Assembly: GCF_022869165.1 (NCBI RefSeq)
Contig: NZ_CP094929.1
Coordinates: forward strand, 3,162,001-3,226,000
DNA: 64,000 nt
Source of the DNA: Sphaerochaeta associata
GTDB taxonomy: Bacteria; Spirochaetota; Spirochaetia; Sphaerochaetales; Sphaerochaetaceae
Direction of reading: 5' to 3'
The notes below the pieces were generated by a model. That model saw nothing but the letters and a program-made list of their open reading frames with translations, searched no databases and was not told where the DNA came from. A program made the translations under genes and the position numbers. This document shows, one piece after another, positions 52,274 to 61,382 of this stretch. Position 1 is the stretch's first letter. The number at the start of each line of letters is the position of its first letter.

Positions 52274-52941
52274 AGCTCGTTTGCCTGCTCGAACTTCTTG
52301 ATCGCCTCATTCGAGCCGCCGACGACCAGCACATCCGCCTCCTCGAGCACAAGATCGGGGGCAATATCGCTGATGGCTTTCTCGTTGCGTATGACTACGA
52401 TGATGTTCAGGTGATAGCGTTTCCTCAAGTTCAGCTGAGCCACACTCTGATCGGCGAATTTGGAAGATAGCTCGATGTTCGCAATGGAAAAGTCCTCACA
52501 CAGCTCCAAAAAGTCCAAGGTACCGGTGCTGACCAGTGAATGGGCAAGCCTCGTCCCCATCTCGACCTCGGGGAACACCGCCTCGGCACCGATGCGCTGA
52601 AGCACCTTTCCATGGTTGGTGCTCGTGGCCTTGGCGATGACCCTGGGAATCCCCAGCTCCACCAGACTCATTGTAACCAGAATATTGGACTCGATGTCCT
52701 TGCCGATGCAGACGATGGCGGTGTGGCAATGGGATATGCCGGACTCCTCCAATACCTCGGGTGTGATCGACTTGATCGGATAGATGTTCTCTATCTGGTC
52801 CTTGACCGCATCCAGCTTTTCCGCCTCGACTTCAAGGACTATCACATGCTTTCCCGCCGCAGTCAACTCAAGGGCCAGGGCCAGACCGAAACGTCCCAGT
52901 CCGATGATTCCAAATGCATTGGGGTCAAACTCTTTCTTCAT
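52270..52941 (-). CDS. Potassium uptake regulator (KtrA/TrkA, RCK domain)
   Basis: A 223-residue cytosolic protein with an RCK-N Rossmann domain (GIIGLGRFGLALALEL, about 11-26) that binds NAD(H) or ATP/ADP, and an RCK-C domain (about 140-220). It forms a ring that gates the KtrB/TrkH channel encoded immediately upstream, 18 bases away. Single RCK pair and size favour KtrA over the duplicated TrkA. Confidence 0.92.
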   Translation of the reverse strand: MKKEFDPNAFGIIGLGRFGLALALELTAAGKHVIVLEVEAEKLDAVKDQIENIYPIKSITPEVLEESGISHCHTAIVCIGKDIESNILVTMSLVELGIPRVIAKATSTNHGKVLQRIGAEAVFPEVEMGTRLAHSLVSTGTLDFLELCEDFSIANIELSSKFADQSVAQLNLRKRYHLNIIVVIRNEKAISDIAPDLVLEEADVLVVGGSNEAIKKFEQANEL

Positions 52942-52959
52942 ATGCTCCAGCTCCTTGCA

Positions 52960-54264
52960 TCAACCGATGAATACTTGTTCTTCAATATAGCCCAGATGGG
53001 AACTCTTCGCCTTGAGGCTGGTGGCGATTGTGATGGGCCCCACCCTTCCGGCAAACATAATAAGCACAATGACCACCTTCGAGAGTGTTGACAATGTCGG
53101 GGTGATACCGCAGGAAAGACCGACAGTAGCAAAGGCGGAGACGGTCTCGAACAACACCGCCATGAAGTCATAGGTTTCACCTTCGATCAACAACAGCGAC
53201 AAAGATCCGAACAGGACAACCAGGAAGGAGAGCAGAAGCACCTGAAAGGCCTTGAGGATACTCTCACCGCCCACCTTGCGTTTGAATGCCGCACTCTCAC
53301 GGCGGAACATCAACGACCCCAGGCTGAGCAACAGGGCGAAAGTCGTCGTGGTCTTGATGCCGCCGCCGGTGGAACCCGGGGAGGCCCCGATGAACATGAG
53401 CAGCATTGCAAAGAACAGACCGGCTTGGGAGAAGGAGGCGATATCGACGGTATTGAAGCCCGCGGTTCGGGTTGTTACGCTTTGGAAGAAGGCGGCAAGC
53501 GGGGATAGGTGCTCGACGGCCATGAAGAAAAGGAAGCCCAGGGTAATGAGCGTTCCGTTCATCAGAATCACGATCCTGCTGTGCATGCTCAAGCTCGACC
53601 ATGTTCGGCTTCTGGCTATGTCGGCAAGTACAAAGAAACCGGTCCCTCCAAGGATGATGAGAACAGCGGTGGTCAGGTTCATTACCGCACTTGCTTGGTA
53701 GGCTGTCAGACTGCGATAGCCGCCCATCAAATCAAACCCGGCATTGTTGAATGCACTGATGGTATTGAAAAGGGCGTGACCGAAGGCGTTCAAAGGCGTA
53801 TAGGCCTGGCGGAACACAAAGTACTCTGCTGCAGTCCCCAGGGCCTGGATTACAAAGGAGGATATCAGGACTGCACGGACGATGCCCAGCGTCCCCTTTA
53901 TCGATGAGAGGTTGTACGCCTCCTTGATGAACAGGCGTTTGGACAGGTTGACGTTCATGCCCAAGAGCAGACTGAAGGAGATGACGATGGAGGCAAAACC
54001 CAAACCTCCAAGGAGTATCAGGATGGCGATAACCGTTCGTCCGAACAATGAGAACGTCAGGGCGACATCGACGGTGACAAGGCCGGTGACGCAGACGGCG
54101 CTTGCAGAGATGAATAGGGCATCGATGTAGGCAACGTCTTGGCCGCTGTTATGGGCGACAGGCAGGCTCAGCAGCATCGAACCCATCAGGATGATCGCCA
54201 AAAAGCCGATAAGCAGCAGATGATTCGGCTCCAAGCGTTTGCCCTTTGGTTTTTTCATGAGCAA
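52960..54264 (-). CDS. Potassium uptake channel subunit (KtrB/TrkH family)
   Basis: A 434-residue membrane protein with four M1-P-M2 repeats. Selectivity-filter-like loops include SASAVCVTGL, NAGFDLMGG, RTAGFNTVD and AFATVGLSCG. It mediates K+ uptake, probably Na+-coupled, with the RCK protein that follows. The TTG at 54264 has GGAG 7 bases upstream; an in-frame ATG at 54258 is possible but its spacing is long. Confidence 0.92.
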   Translation of the reverse strand: MLMKKPKGKRLEPNHLLLIGFLAIILMGSMLLSLPVAHNSGQDVAYIDALFISASAVCVTGLVTVDVALTFSLFGRTVIAILILLGGLGFASIVISFSLLLGMNVNLSKRLFIKEAYNLSSIKGTLGIVRAVLISSFVIQALGTAAEYFVFRQAYTPLNAFGHALFNTISAFNNAGFDLMGGYRSLTAYQASAVMNLTTAVLIILGGTGFFVLADIARSRTWSSLSMHSRIVILMNGTLITLGFLFFMAVEHLSPLAAFFQSVTTRTAGFNTVDIASFSQAGLFFAMLLMFIGASPGSTGGGIKTTTTFALLLSLGSLMFRRESAAFKRKVGGESILKAFQVLLLSFLVVLFGSLSLLLIEGETYDFMAVLFETVSAFATVGLSCGITPTLSTLSKVVIVLIMFAGRVGPITIATSLKAKSSHLGYIEEQVFIG

Positions 54265-54318
54265 AAGTCTACTCCAACTCTTTTCTGCGATGCAACTCCC
54301 CCCACTGCGCGATTACCA

Positions 54319-54347
54319 TTGTCGATACACAATCTTAATTGTATACT
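54319..54347 (+). promoter_or_regulatory. Promoter of the ferritin gene
   Basis: TTGTCG (54319-54324), 17 bases, TATACT (54342-54347); the leader would be about 33 bases. No clear Fur box is seen beside it. Confidence 0.65.
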
Positions 54348-54386
54348 ATTCTTATATCACGCATCTCGACTAAAGGAGAACCAACC

Positions 54387-54899
54387 ATGCTTGCACCTAC
54401 CATTGCAAAATTGATCACCGAACAAATCAACAAAGAGTTCTACTCTGCCTACCTCTATCTGGATATGGCAAACTACTATGCTGACAAAGGCCTGTTGGGC
54501 TATGAGAACTGGTTCAAGGTTCAGGCCCAGGAGGAGATGAGCCATGCCATGCTGATGCGCCAGTATCTGCAGAACAATGGGCATTTCGTAAAATTGAGCG
54601 CCCTTGCAGACCCGTCCAAGCCCTATGCCGACCTTAAAGCCCCGCTTGTGGAGGCCCTCAAGCATGAGGAATATGTGACAGCATCCATCAATACCATCTA
54701 CGAAGAAGCCATCAAGGTGAAGGATTTCAGGACCCAGCAGTTTCTGGACTGGTTCATCAAGGAGCAGGGAGAAGAGGAGATGAACGCCCAGGAGAATATC
54801 CAGAAGTTCGAAGTCTTCGGATCCGATGCCCGCGGCCTGTACCTGCTCAACCAGGAGCTTGCAGCCAGAACCTTCGCACCGCCCTCTCTCGTTCTGTAA
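54387..54899 (+). CDS. Ferritin (bacterial non-heme, Ftn type)
   Basis: 170 residues from the ATG at 54387 (AAAGGAG upstream). Four-helix bundle with the ferroxidase centre residues of bacterial ferritins: E17 in NKEFYSAYLYLDMANYY, E50 and H53 in QEEMSHAM, E94 in NTIYEEA and the KEQGEEE region near 127. It oxidises Fe2+ and stores iron in a 24-mer shell, which also lowers oxidative damage. A terminator follows, so it is monocistronic. Confidence 0.94.
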   Translation: MLAPTIAKLITEQINKEFYSAYLYLDMANYYADKGLLGYENWFKVQAQEEMSHAMLMRQYLQNNGHFVKLSALADPSKPYADLKAPLVEALKHEEYVTASINTIYEEAIKVKDFRTQQFLDWFIKEQGEEEMNAQENIQKFEVFGSDARGLYLLNQELAARTFAPPSLVL

Positions 54900-54915
54900 T
54901 ATCCTGCGTATGAAT

Positions 54916-54955
54916 CTACCCGCCCTTTTGCAAAAAGGCGGGTAGTCTGTTCTTT
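54916..54955 (+). terminator. Terminator after ferritin
   Basis: Stem CTACCCGCC/GGCGGGTAG extended by a TTTT/AAAA segment, followed by TCTGTTCTTT. Confidence 0.8.
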
Positions 54956-54975
54956 AAGCAAACAAAGGAGTTTCC

Positions 54976-55812
54976 ATGCACGTAAAGCCCATCAAACGCA
55001 TCACCGGAGGCGCTGTCCAGTACGACGGAGCCGGTGTAAAACTGGTCCGGGTCATCGGCTACAACGATGTCCAGGAGTTCGATCCCTTCCTTATGTTGGA
55101 TGCCTTTGACTCTGTCGATCCGAAGGACTATGTTGCAGGATTTCCCTGGCATCCCCACCGAGGCATCGAAACAGTCACCTACCTCATCGAGGGGGAGATC
55201 GAGCATGGGGACAGCATGGGAAACAAGGGTTCGATCAACGACGGGTGCTGCCAGTGGATGACCGGCGGCAGCGGCATAATACATCAAGAGATGCCGCAGG
55301 AGAGCAGGCTCATGCTTGGCACCCAGCTGTGGATCAACCTTCCCAAGAAGGACAAGATGACCGATCCTGCGTATCGCGATATCAGAGAGCATCAGATTCC
55401 AGTCATACAGGGAGAGGGTTCGGAGGTCAGGATCATCAGCGGCTTCTATGAGGGCAAGGCCGGACCGGAACAGGGTGACTATGTGAAGACGCTTTATCTG
55501 GACATCAAGCTCGAGCCCGATGCGTCATGGGACCTTTCGGTCAATCCCGGGAATACCCTGTTCATCTACATCGTCCGTGGTTCGGTGCATACCGACAACC
55601 AAGAAGTCCCCTATCACAGGGCGGTGCTCTTCGGCGAAGGAGACACCCTTTCGTTGAAGGCAGGTTCAGAGGGCGCGCGCATTTTCCTCTACAGTGCAAA
55701 ACCACTTGGAGAGCCGATCGCCTGGGCAGGCCCCATTGTCATGAATACCCGTGAAGAGCTCTCCCTCGCCCAGCGTGAGTTGCGTGAAGGAACTTTCATC
55801 AAACACGCATAA
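54976..55812 (+). CDS. Pirin-family protein
   Basis: A 278-residue two-cupin protein. The metal site is in FPWHPHRGIETVTYLIEGEIEH, with further family marks CCQWMTGGSGIIHQEMP and LGTQLWINLP. Bacterial pirins bind Fe and have been linked to quercetinase activity, redox sensing or pyruvate dehydrogenase control. Role here unknown. AAAGGAG precedes the ATG, and a terminator follows. Confidence 0.92.
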   Translation: MHVKPIKRITGGAVQYDGAGVKLVRVIGYNDVQEFDPFLMLDAFDSVDPKDYVAGFPWHPHRGIETVTYLIEGEIEHGDSMGNKGSINDGCCQWMTGGSGIIHQEMPQESRLMLGTQLWINLPKKDKMTDPAYRDIREHQIPVIQGEGSEVRIISGFYEGKAGPEQGDYVKTLYLDIKLEPDASWDLSVNPGNTLFIYIVRGSVHTDNQEVPYHRAVLFGEGDTLSLKAGSEGARIFLYSAKPLGEPIAWAGPIVMNTREELSLAQRELREGTFIKHA

Positions 55813-55834
55813 GATTTTCTGCTCCTCCTTTTTT

Positions 55835-55862
55835 GCTACCCATGCGAGGGTAGCAATTTTTT
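55835..55862 (+). terminator. Terminator after pirin
   Basis: Stem GCTACCC/GGGTAGC with a 6-base loop, followed by AA and a run of eight T. Confidence 0.88.
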
Positions 55863-55887
55863 TTCCATAGACACCACGAGGCTTTTG

Positions 55888-55916
55888 TTGACATTGTACT
55901 AATACACCAGTACAAT
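55888..55916 (+). promoter_or_regulatory. Promoter with GntR operator
   Basis: TTGACA (55888-55893), 17 bases, TACAAT (55911-55916). The inverted repeat ATTGTACT (55893-55900) and AGTACAAT (55909-55916), with 8 bases between, fills the space from the -35 to the -10. The form fits YtrA-type GntR operators, so the regulator encoded next probably represses its own operon. Confidence 0.8.
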
Positions 55917-55937
55917 AGTACAAGAAAGGAGCGCTAT

Positions 55938-56360
55938 GTGGCAAAGCTGAAAGAAGAACCTGCATTGGAGTTCAGCCTGGATGTAAAGAGCGGGGTTCCG
56001 TTCTACAAGCAAATCATCTTCCAGGTGGAGATGGCCATCGCCGACGGGAGGCTTGAAAAAGGTGCACAGCTGCCCACTGTCCGCAGCCTTGCCGTCGATT
56101 TGAGCATCAACCCCAATACAGTCGCCCGAGCGTATGCTGAAATGGAAATACGGAACATCGTGGTCACCCAACAGGGCTCGGGAACCTTCATCAGCGACAA
56201 GAAGGTAACCCTTGATGCAATTGAACGCGAGCGCATCCTCTCCCAAATCACCAAGGAGTATCTTACAAAAGCTTCCAGCTACGGCTTCACGTTGGAGGAA
56301 ATCCAACAAGTCATTGAAGACCTGGGCGCAGAAGCTCAGAAAAAAGAGGGAACAGTATGA
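55938..56360 (+). CDS. GntR-family (YtrA-type) regulator
   Basis: A 140-residue protein starting at GTG with GGAG upstream. Winged helix-turn-helix at about 12-82 (PFYKQIIFQVEMAIADGRLEKGAQLPTVRSLAVDLSINPNTVARAYAEME). Only a short helical tail follows, as in YtrA regulators that control ABC-transporter operons. It is first in a seven-gene operon and should bind the inverted repeat in its promoter. The stop overlaps the SPFH gene by 4 bases. Confidence 0.9.
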   Translation: MAKLKEEPALEFSLDVKSGVPFYKQIIFQVEMAIADGRLEKGAQLPTVRSLAVDLSINPNTVARAYAEMEIRNIVVTQQGSGTFISDKKVTLDAIERERILSQITKEYLTKASSYGFTLEEIQQVIEDLGAEAQKKEGTV

Positions 56361-57463
56361 ACCTGTATCAGAAGAAAATTGAACGAATCAAGAACATGAA
56401 GGGGTTTGTTCTCAAGCGGGACTTCAGCTATGGCTCGATCTCGTTTTTGTGTCTGGCCATCTTTCTGGCCCTTGGAGCGGTTTTACAACTGTCGCTCTAC
56501 CCTTATACACATCTTGAGGCCATCGTATCGGTGAGTGCATCGACTTTTGTGGCGGCTTTGGCTGTAGTAATCTTTCCCATCTGGGCTGTTGTGATGGCAC
56601 TCGTTCTCATGCTGTGGGTCGGCATTGTGGGCGGTCTGTCCATATACCTCTACCCCATCACGCTTCTATCAACCTTAGGGCTATTGCTCTCGGCATGTTT
56701 CCAGTTGGTGTATCACTGGGACAAGGTCCTGGTCCTGAGGCTTGGCAAGTTCCATAAGGTCCGCGGACCCGGATTGTTCTTTCTCATTCCACTGGTCGAC
56801 CGTATTGCAGAGTTCATCGACATGAGAATCAGGGCAACCGATTTCAGTGCGGAGAAAACCCTTACCAAGGATACAGTGCCGGTACATGTGGACGCCCTCT
56901 CCTTCTGGATGATCTGGGATGCAAAACGAGCAATCCTGGAGGTGGAAGACTACACCGAGGCCGTCATCCTATCCGCCCAGACCGCTCTGCGCGATTCAAT
57001 CGGCAAGCATCCTCTCTCGAGTCTGCTCAGCGAGCGCGAGGAGTTGGGACGGGAGATCCAGCAGGCCCTCGATGCAAAGACAAATCCCTGGGGTGTTTCG
57101 ATTCTCTCGGTGGAGATCACCGATATCATCATTCCCAAGGAGTTGGAGAATTCGCTGAGCAAGCAGGCTCAGGCTGAACGGGAGAAGGAGTCGCGCATCA
57201 TCCTCGGGGCCGCAGAGGTGGAGATAGCGAAGAAGTTCACCGAGGCCTCCGCCCAATACGCGAGCGACCCGATTGCCTTGCAGCTGCGCTCGATGAATAT
57301 GATCTATGAAGGCATCAGGCAGAACAATTCCATGATGCTCATGCCTGCTTCCATCCTCGACCATATGGATTTCGGCTCTGTCATGGGCACAGCAGCCATG
57401 CAGAAGGTGGAGGAACTTACACATACACAGTCAAAGACCGACGAGGGAGATACTGAGAAATGA
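56357..57463 (+). CDS. SPFH/band 7 (slipin-like) membrane protein
   Basis: A 368-residue protein. Residues 25-120 hold about three to four membrane helices, more than a usual slipin. The SPFH domain (about 125-300) begins VLVLRLGKFHKVRGPGLFFLIPLVDRI and includes MRIRATDFSAEKTLTKDTVPVHVDALSFW. A coiled helix (KQAQAEREKESRIILGAAEVE) and C-terminal tail follow. Slipins form ring-like scaffolds in membranes and often pair with NfeD proteases; none is present here. Both ends overlap neighbours by 4 bases, tying it closely to the ABC transporter. Confidence 0.88.
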   Translation: MNLYQKKIERIKNMKGFVLKRDFSYGSISFLCLAIFLALGAVLQLSLYPYTHLEAIVSVSASTFVAALAVVIFPIWAVVMALVLMLWVGIVGGLSIYLYPITLLSTLGLLLSACFQLVYHWDKVLVLRLGKFHKVRGPGLFFLIPLVDRIAEFIDMRIRATDFSAEKTLTKDTVPVHVDALSFWMIWDAKRAILEVEDYTEAVILSAQTALRDSIGKHPLSSLLSEREELGREIQQALDAKTNPWGVSILSVEITDIIIPKELENSLSKQAQAEREKESRIILGAAEVEIAKKFTEASAQYASDPIALQLRSMNMIYEGIRQNNSMMLMPASILDHMDFGSVMGTAAMQKVEELTHTQSKTDEGDTEK

Positions 57464-58140
57464 TCAAGGTTCAGAAGGTAAGTCGCAATTATAAGACGGG
57501 TGAGAGTGTTGTTCGTGCATTGAGGCAAGTCTCGCTGGAGATACAGGACGGGGAGTTCCTCTCCATCGCCGGGCCCTCGGGCTCGGGAAAGACCACATTG
57601 CTCAACCTCATCGGGTGCATAGACGCTATCGATGACGGGGAGATCAGCATCAACGGGCAGAAGGTCAGCACCATGAACAAGGAGGAGAAGACTTCGTTCA
57701 GAAGACAGAACCTTGGATTCATCTTTCAGACCTACAACCTTATTCCGGTTCTCTCCGCCTATGAGAATGTCTCATTCGTCCTCTCCCTGCTCGATGTTCC
57801 TGAAGCAGAAGTGAGGCAGCGCACCTATGAGATCCTGAAGGAAGTCGGGCTGGAAGGCATGGAGAACCGTCGCCCTTCAAGGCTCAGCGGAGGACAACAG
57901 CAGAGAATAGCCATCGCCAGGGCGTTGGTGAAACGCCCGCAGATTATCCTGGCCGATGAGCCGACGGCCAATCTTGACTCCAAGACCGGCGAGGAGATCC
58001 TCAAGCTGATGAAGCGGATGAACGAGAAATTCGGCACGACCTTCATCTTCTCCACCCATGACAAGATGGTCATGGAGTATGCCAGCCGGCTGGTGCAACT
58101 GCATGACGGCTCCATCGTGAGCGATGAAAGGAGGCAGTGA
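57460..58140 (+). CDS. ABC transporter ATPase (LolD/MacB type)
   Basis: A 226-residue ATPase. Walker A GPSGSGKTT, Q-loop LGFIFQTYNLIPVLSAYENV (typical for the LolD/MacB/FtsE group), signature LSGGQQQRIAIARAL, Walker B IILADEPTANLDSKTGEE and H-loop FSTHD. These ATPases power mechanotransmission through FtsX-type permeases. It overlaps its neighbours by 4 bases at both ends. Confidence 0.94.
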   Translation: MIKVQKVSRNYKTGESVVRALRQVSLEIQDGEFLSIAGPSGSGKTTLLNLIGCIDAIDDGEISINGQKVSTMNKEEKTSFRRQNLGFIFQTYNLIPVLSAYENVSFVLSLLDVPEAEVRQRTYEILKEVGLEGMENRRPSRLSGGQQQRIAIARALVKRPQIILADEPTANLDSKTGEEILKLMKRMNEKFGTTFIFSTHDKMVMEYASRLVQLHDGSIVSDERRQ

Positions 58141-59396
58141 TGAAATTCATCCTGCAACTGGCAGCAAAAAATTTGATGCGTTACAAGCGCAGGACCGCCA
58201 TAACCGCTGTTGCCATCGCTTTCGGATTGATGATGTACGTATTCGTAGACTCACTGCTGCTTGGAGCAGAGCTTGAGTCGATGAGAAACCTTCGCTGGTA
58301 TGAGACGGCATCGCTGAGGGTCCACGATTCCGCTTACTGGGAGGACCGCTATTTCCTCCCCTTGGATGCATCGATCGAGAGTCCTCAACCAATTCTCGAC
58401 CTGCTCAAGGCTGAAGGAATTACCGCTACCGCACGTACTTCCTTTGCCGCCGATATGATTCTCTATCAGGATGACTTCGGAGAGGACGGCAATATGAGCG
58501 TACAGGTGACAGCCATCAATCCGGCTACCGACTTTGATGTTTATCGCTTTGAGAATACACTCATCGAAGGCCGGTTTCTCCAGAGCGGGGAGATGGACGG
58601 CATCGTTCTGGGCAGCTGGTTTGCCGAGGACATCGGGGCGAAGGTGGGTTATTGGGTCACCCTGGTCACCCGTGGAAAGGGAGGGTTCTATGAAGCCTTC
58701 GACATGCAGGTTGTCGGCATCATCAACTGCCCCAATCCCAATGTGAATCGTTCATTGGTGATGATGGACATCCAAGCCGCCGACCTCTACCTCGCCATGG
58801 ATGGTTCGATTTCGAGCATCGACATCGTGCTGGGAGAGAAAAGCAACCTCAACGAGGTTGTGCAAAGTCTTCAACCAAAGCTTCAAGCCATCGATGCCGA
58901 CCTGACGCTTTATACCTGGGAGGACCTTGCACGCGACTATCTGGCGATTCTTGAAGCCAAGCAAGGAGGCACCGGCATGATCCTCTTTCTTGTGTTCATC
59001 ATCGCAGCCGTCGGTGTTTCCAATACCATGTTGATGGCCATGTATGAACGGATGCGCGAGCTGGGCATGATGCGTGCCCTGGGCATGCGCGACCGCGATA
59101 TTCTGCTGGCTTTCCTCTTCGAGGCCGGCGGCATCGGACTGCTTGGTTCGGTGGTCGGCATTCTATTGGGTTGTCTTGCCAATCTATATTTGGTGAATGT
59201 AGGCTTCGATTTCGGTTTCATGTTGAGGGATATGGACATCGGCTTCAGAATCCAGAACGTCATGCGGGGTGCCTGGAGCATTCCGACTCTGATCAAGGCT
59301 TTCCTCAGCGGCATCGGTCTCTCCATGATCGTTGCATTTTTACCCATTCGAAGAGCCCTGAAGCTGGACATCCCAACCTGTCTGCATCATCAATAG
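58137..59396 (+). CDS. ABC transporter permease 1 (FtsX/MacB type)
   Basis: A 419-residue protein with one helix near the N-terminus, a large periplasmic domain (about 45-270) and three C-terminal helices. The FtsX-domain phrase YERMRELGMMRALGMRDRDILLAFLFEAGGIGLLGS is clear. With permease 2 it should form a LolCE-like heterodimer that extracts lipoprotein or lipid from the inner membrane, or a MacB-like exporter. It overlaps the ATPase gene by 4 bases. Confidence 0.9.
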   Translation: MMKFILQLAAKNLMRYKRRTAITAVAIAFGLMMYVFVDSLLLGAELESMRNLRWYETASLRVHDSAYWEDRYFLPLDASIESPQPILDLLKAEGITATARTSFAADMILYQDDFGEDGNMSVQVTAINPATDFDVYRFENTLIEGRFLQSGEMDGIVLGSWFAEDIGAKVGYWVTLVTRGKGGFYEAFDMQVVGIINCPNPNVNRSLVMMDIQAADLYLAMDGSISSIDIVLGEKSNLNEVVQSLQPKLQAIDADLTLYTWEDLARDYLAILEAKQGGTGMILFLVFIIAAVGVSNTMLMAMYERMRELGMMRALGMRDRDILLAFLFEAGGIGLLGSVVGILLGCLANLYLVNVGFDFGFMLRDMDIGFRIQNVMRGAWSIPTLIKAFLSGIGLSMIVAFLPIRRALKLDIPTCLHHQ

Positions 59397-59407
59397 GAGA
59401 ATCGGCA

Positions 59408-60643
59408 ATGACGACTAAACTACCAGCAGTAGCATTTCGCAATATTTTTCGCAATCTTCGTCGCTCTTCGCTCTCAGCTATAGCGATAGCAGTATCAGCA
59501 ATGGCAATCATGGCCCTGTTGGCCCTGCTTGAGTGCATGGAAGCGGATATGGAGACAAACCTGACCTCCTATTATACCGGTGAGATACGAATCCGGCACG
59601 AGTCGTTCGAGAAGTATGAACGTTACAATCCTCTCCACCTCAGTCTTGATGTGGAGGCAGTGCTTGGCGTTGCAACGTCCGTCGATGGCGTTGAGGCGGC
59701 AACCAGCCGTATCAACTTCCCGGCAAATCTCTATCTCAACGGCAAGAACAACGGAGCCCTCGGCGTCGGTGTCGATTTTGCACGTGAAGCGGCATTCATC
59801 GACTTTCCCTCCTTGGTGACCAAGGGCAGCATTCCTCAAGCGGGAAAGAACGAGCTGCTCATCGGAGCCATTCTGGCTCATGAGCTTCAACTGGAAGTCG
59901 GGGATAAAATAACTGTTTTGACATCCACCGCCCTGCGCGGATCGAATGCAATGACGTTCGAGATAGTCGGCATAGCATCGTTTCCAGTCGGCGGCTTGAG
60001 TTCCAAAACCCTCTATATTCCCTTGGACCGGGCGCAGTACATGCTGCGCATGGAAGGGCAGACCCAGGAGATTCTCCTGCAGGTCGCCGATGGGTACAAG
60101 GAAGCGGATGTCGCTCAATCGGTGAAGGCTGAGCTTCAGGCCTCCTTGGGGCTTGCCACCGAGACCAAGGCTTGGAAGGACCTGAACATGATGTATTCCC
60201 TGCTCTCCATCGCCAAGTTCATCTACTACGTCATGGCCGGAGTATTCTTTGTGCTTGGAAGCACCGTCATCATCAATACCACCATGATGGTAATTTATGA
60301 GCGGATGCGGGAGATCGGTACGCTCGCTGCCTTGGGCATGCAGGGCAAGGAGCTCACCCGGCTCTTCCTGCTGGAAGGGTCGTTCATCAGTATCGCCGGC
60401 TCTACGCTCGGGACCATCGCCGGGCTCATCATCATCGCTGTTCTGGGCAAGGTAGGCCTGAATTTCACCGAGGCGATGAGCGGGGTGGATATGGAAATCT
60501 CTTCCATCCTCTATCCACAGGTCAACTGGTGGATCGCCCTCTTTGTCTGGTTCTATGCCATTCTCACTGCTACCCTTTCCACGCTCATTCCCTCCAGAAG
60601 AGCATCAAAAATCCAAATCGTGGAGGCACTGCGCTATGTCTAA
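59408..60643 (+). CDS. ABC transporter permease 2 (FtsX/MacB type)
   Basis: 411 residues from the ATG at 59408 (AGGAGA upstream); the longer frame from 59171 lies inside permease 1. Same plan as permease 1 but clearly diverged: YERMREIGTLAALGMQGKELTRLFLLEGSFISIAGSTLG. The periplasmic domain has SSKTLYIPLDRAQYMLRM, common in LolC/E-like proteins. It ends with an 8-base overlap into the LolA-like gene. Confidence 0.9.
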   Translation: MTTKLPAVAFRNIFRNLRRSSLSAIAIAVSAMAIMALLALLECMEADMETNLTSYYTGEIRIRHESFEKYERYNPLHLSLDVEAVLGVATSVDGVEAATSRINFPANLYLNGKNNGALGVGVDFAREAAFIDFPSLVTKGSIPQAGKNELLIGAILAHELQLEVGDKITVLTSTALRGSNAMTFEIVGIASFPVGGLSSKTLYIPLDRAQYMLRMEGQTQEILLQVADGYKEADVAQSVKAELQASLGLATETKAWKDLNMMYSLLSIAKFIYYVMAGVFFVLGSTVIINTTMMVIYERMREIGTLAALGMQGKELTRLFLLEGSFISIAGSTLGTIAGLIIIAVLGKVGLNFTEAMSGVDMEISSILYPQVNWWIALFVWFYAILTATLSTLIPSRRASKIQIVEALRYV

Positions 60644-61382
60644 CCGTACTCGCATCATCACAACAACCCTGCTCTTTCTGCTCATTATTCCCTTCAACCT
60701 GAGTGCAATCACGGCAGAAGAGATCATCAACACCATGGACGGGATGCAAACCTTCGACACCTCCTATTCGACTGGGTCCATCAAGACAACCGACCGCTTC
60801 GGTGTGAAGGAGAGTACCTTCAAGGCATGGTCGCAGGGTTCAAGCGACTCCCTGATAGAGTTCACCAGCGTTGCCGAACGCGGGCAGAAGATCCTTCGGA
60901 CCAAGGGCAGCCTGTACCTCTTCTATCCTGATGCCGAGGAGTTGATCAGACTCCAGGGGGCTGCACTGAGACAGTCACTGCTCGGTTCGGACCTCTCGTA
61001 TGAGGATATGACCGAGGAGAAGAACACCCTGGACGATTATACCGTCCGCCTTGACGGCAGCCAGATCGTCAACGGACACGACTGCCATGTCCTGACCTTG
61101 ACTGCCAAAACACGTCAGGTCGCCTATCCCATCCAGAAAATCTGGGTGGACAAGGAGACATACCTGGTGTGGAAAGCCGCTTACTCGACTGCTCAAGGCA
61201 GGCTGCTCAAGGAGATGGAGGTCCTCGATACCATCGTGGTTGATGGAAGAACCCTTCCTAAGCAAACCAAGATCGAGGACAAGATGAAGCGCGACAGCTC
61301 CACCATCATGGCCTTGGATACCTTGGAAGTAAACATCCCGCTCGACCGAAAGATCTTTGCCTTGGAGAATCTGACATGGTAG
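60636..61382 (+). CDS. Outer-membrane lipoprotein-sorting-like protein (LolA-like, COG2834), ABC operon copy
   Basis: 248 residues from the ATG at 60636, which overlaps permease 2. Signal peptide 1-24. COG2834 marks are GQKILRTKGSLYLFYPDAEELIRLQGAALRQSLLGSDLSYEDM, NGHDCHVLTLTAK and PIQKIWVDKETYLVWKAAYST. It is a counterpart of the protein at 45760 and shares the phrase pattern GSDxSYxDM, but the two are well diverged. It probably carries the cargo released by the ABC transporter. Confidence 0.87.
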   Translation: MSNRTRIITTTLLFLLIIPFNLSAITAEEIINTMDGMQTFDTSYSTGSIKTTDRFGVKESTFKAWSQGSSDSLIEFTSVAERGQKILRTKGSLYLFYPDAEELIRLQGAALRQSLLGSDLSYEDMTEEKNTLDDYTVRLDGSQIVNGHDCHVLTLTAKTRQVAYPIQKIWVDKETYLVWKAAYSTAQGRLLKEMEVLDTIVVDGRTLPKQTKIEDKMKRDSSTIMALDTLEVNIPLDRKIFALENLTW

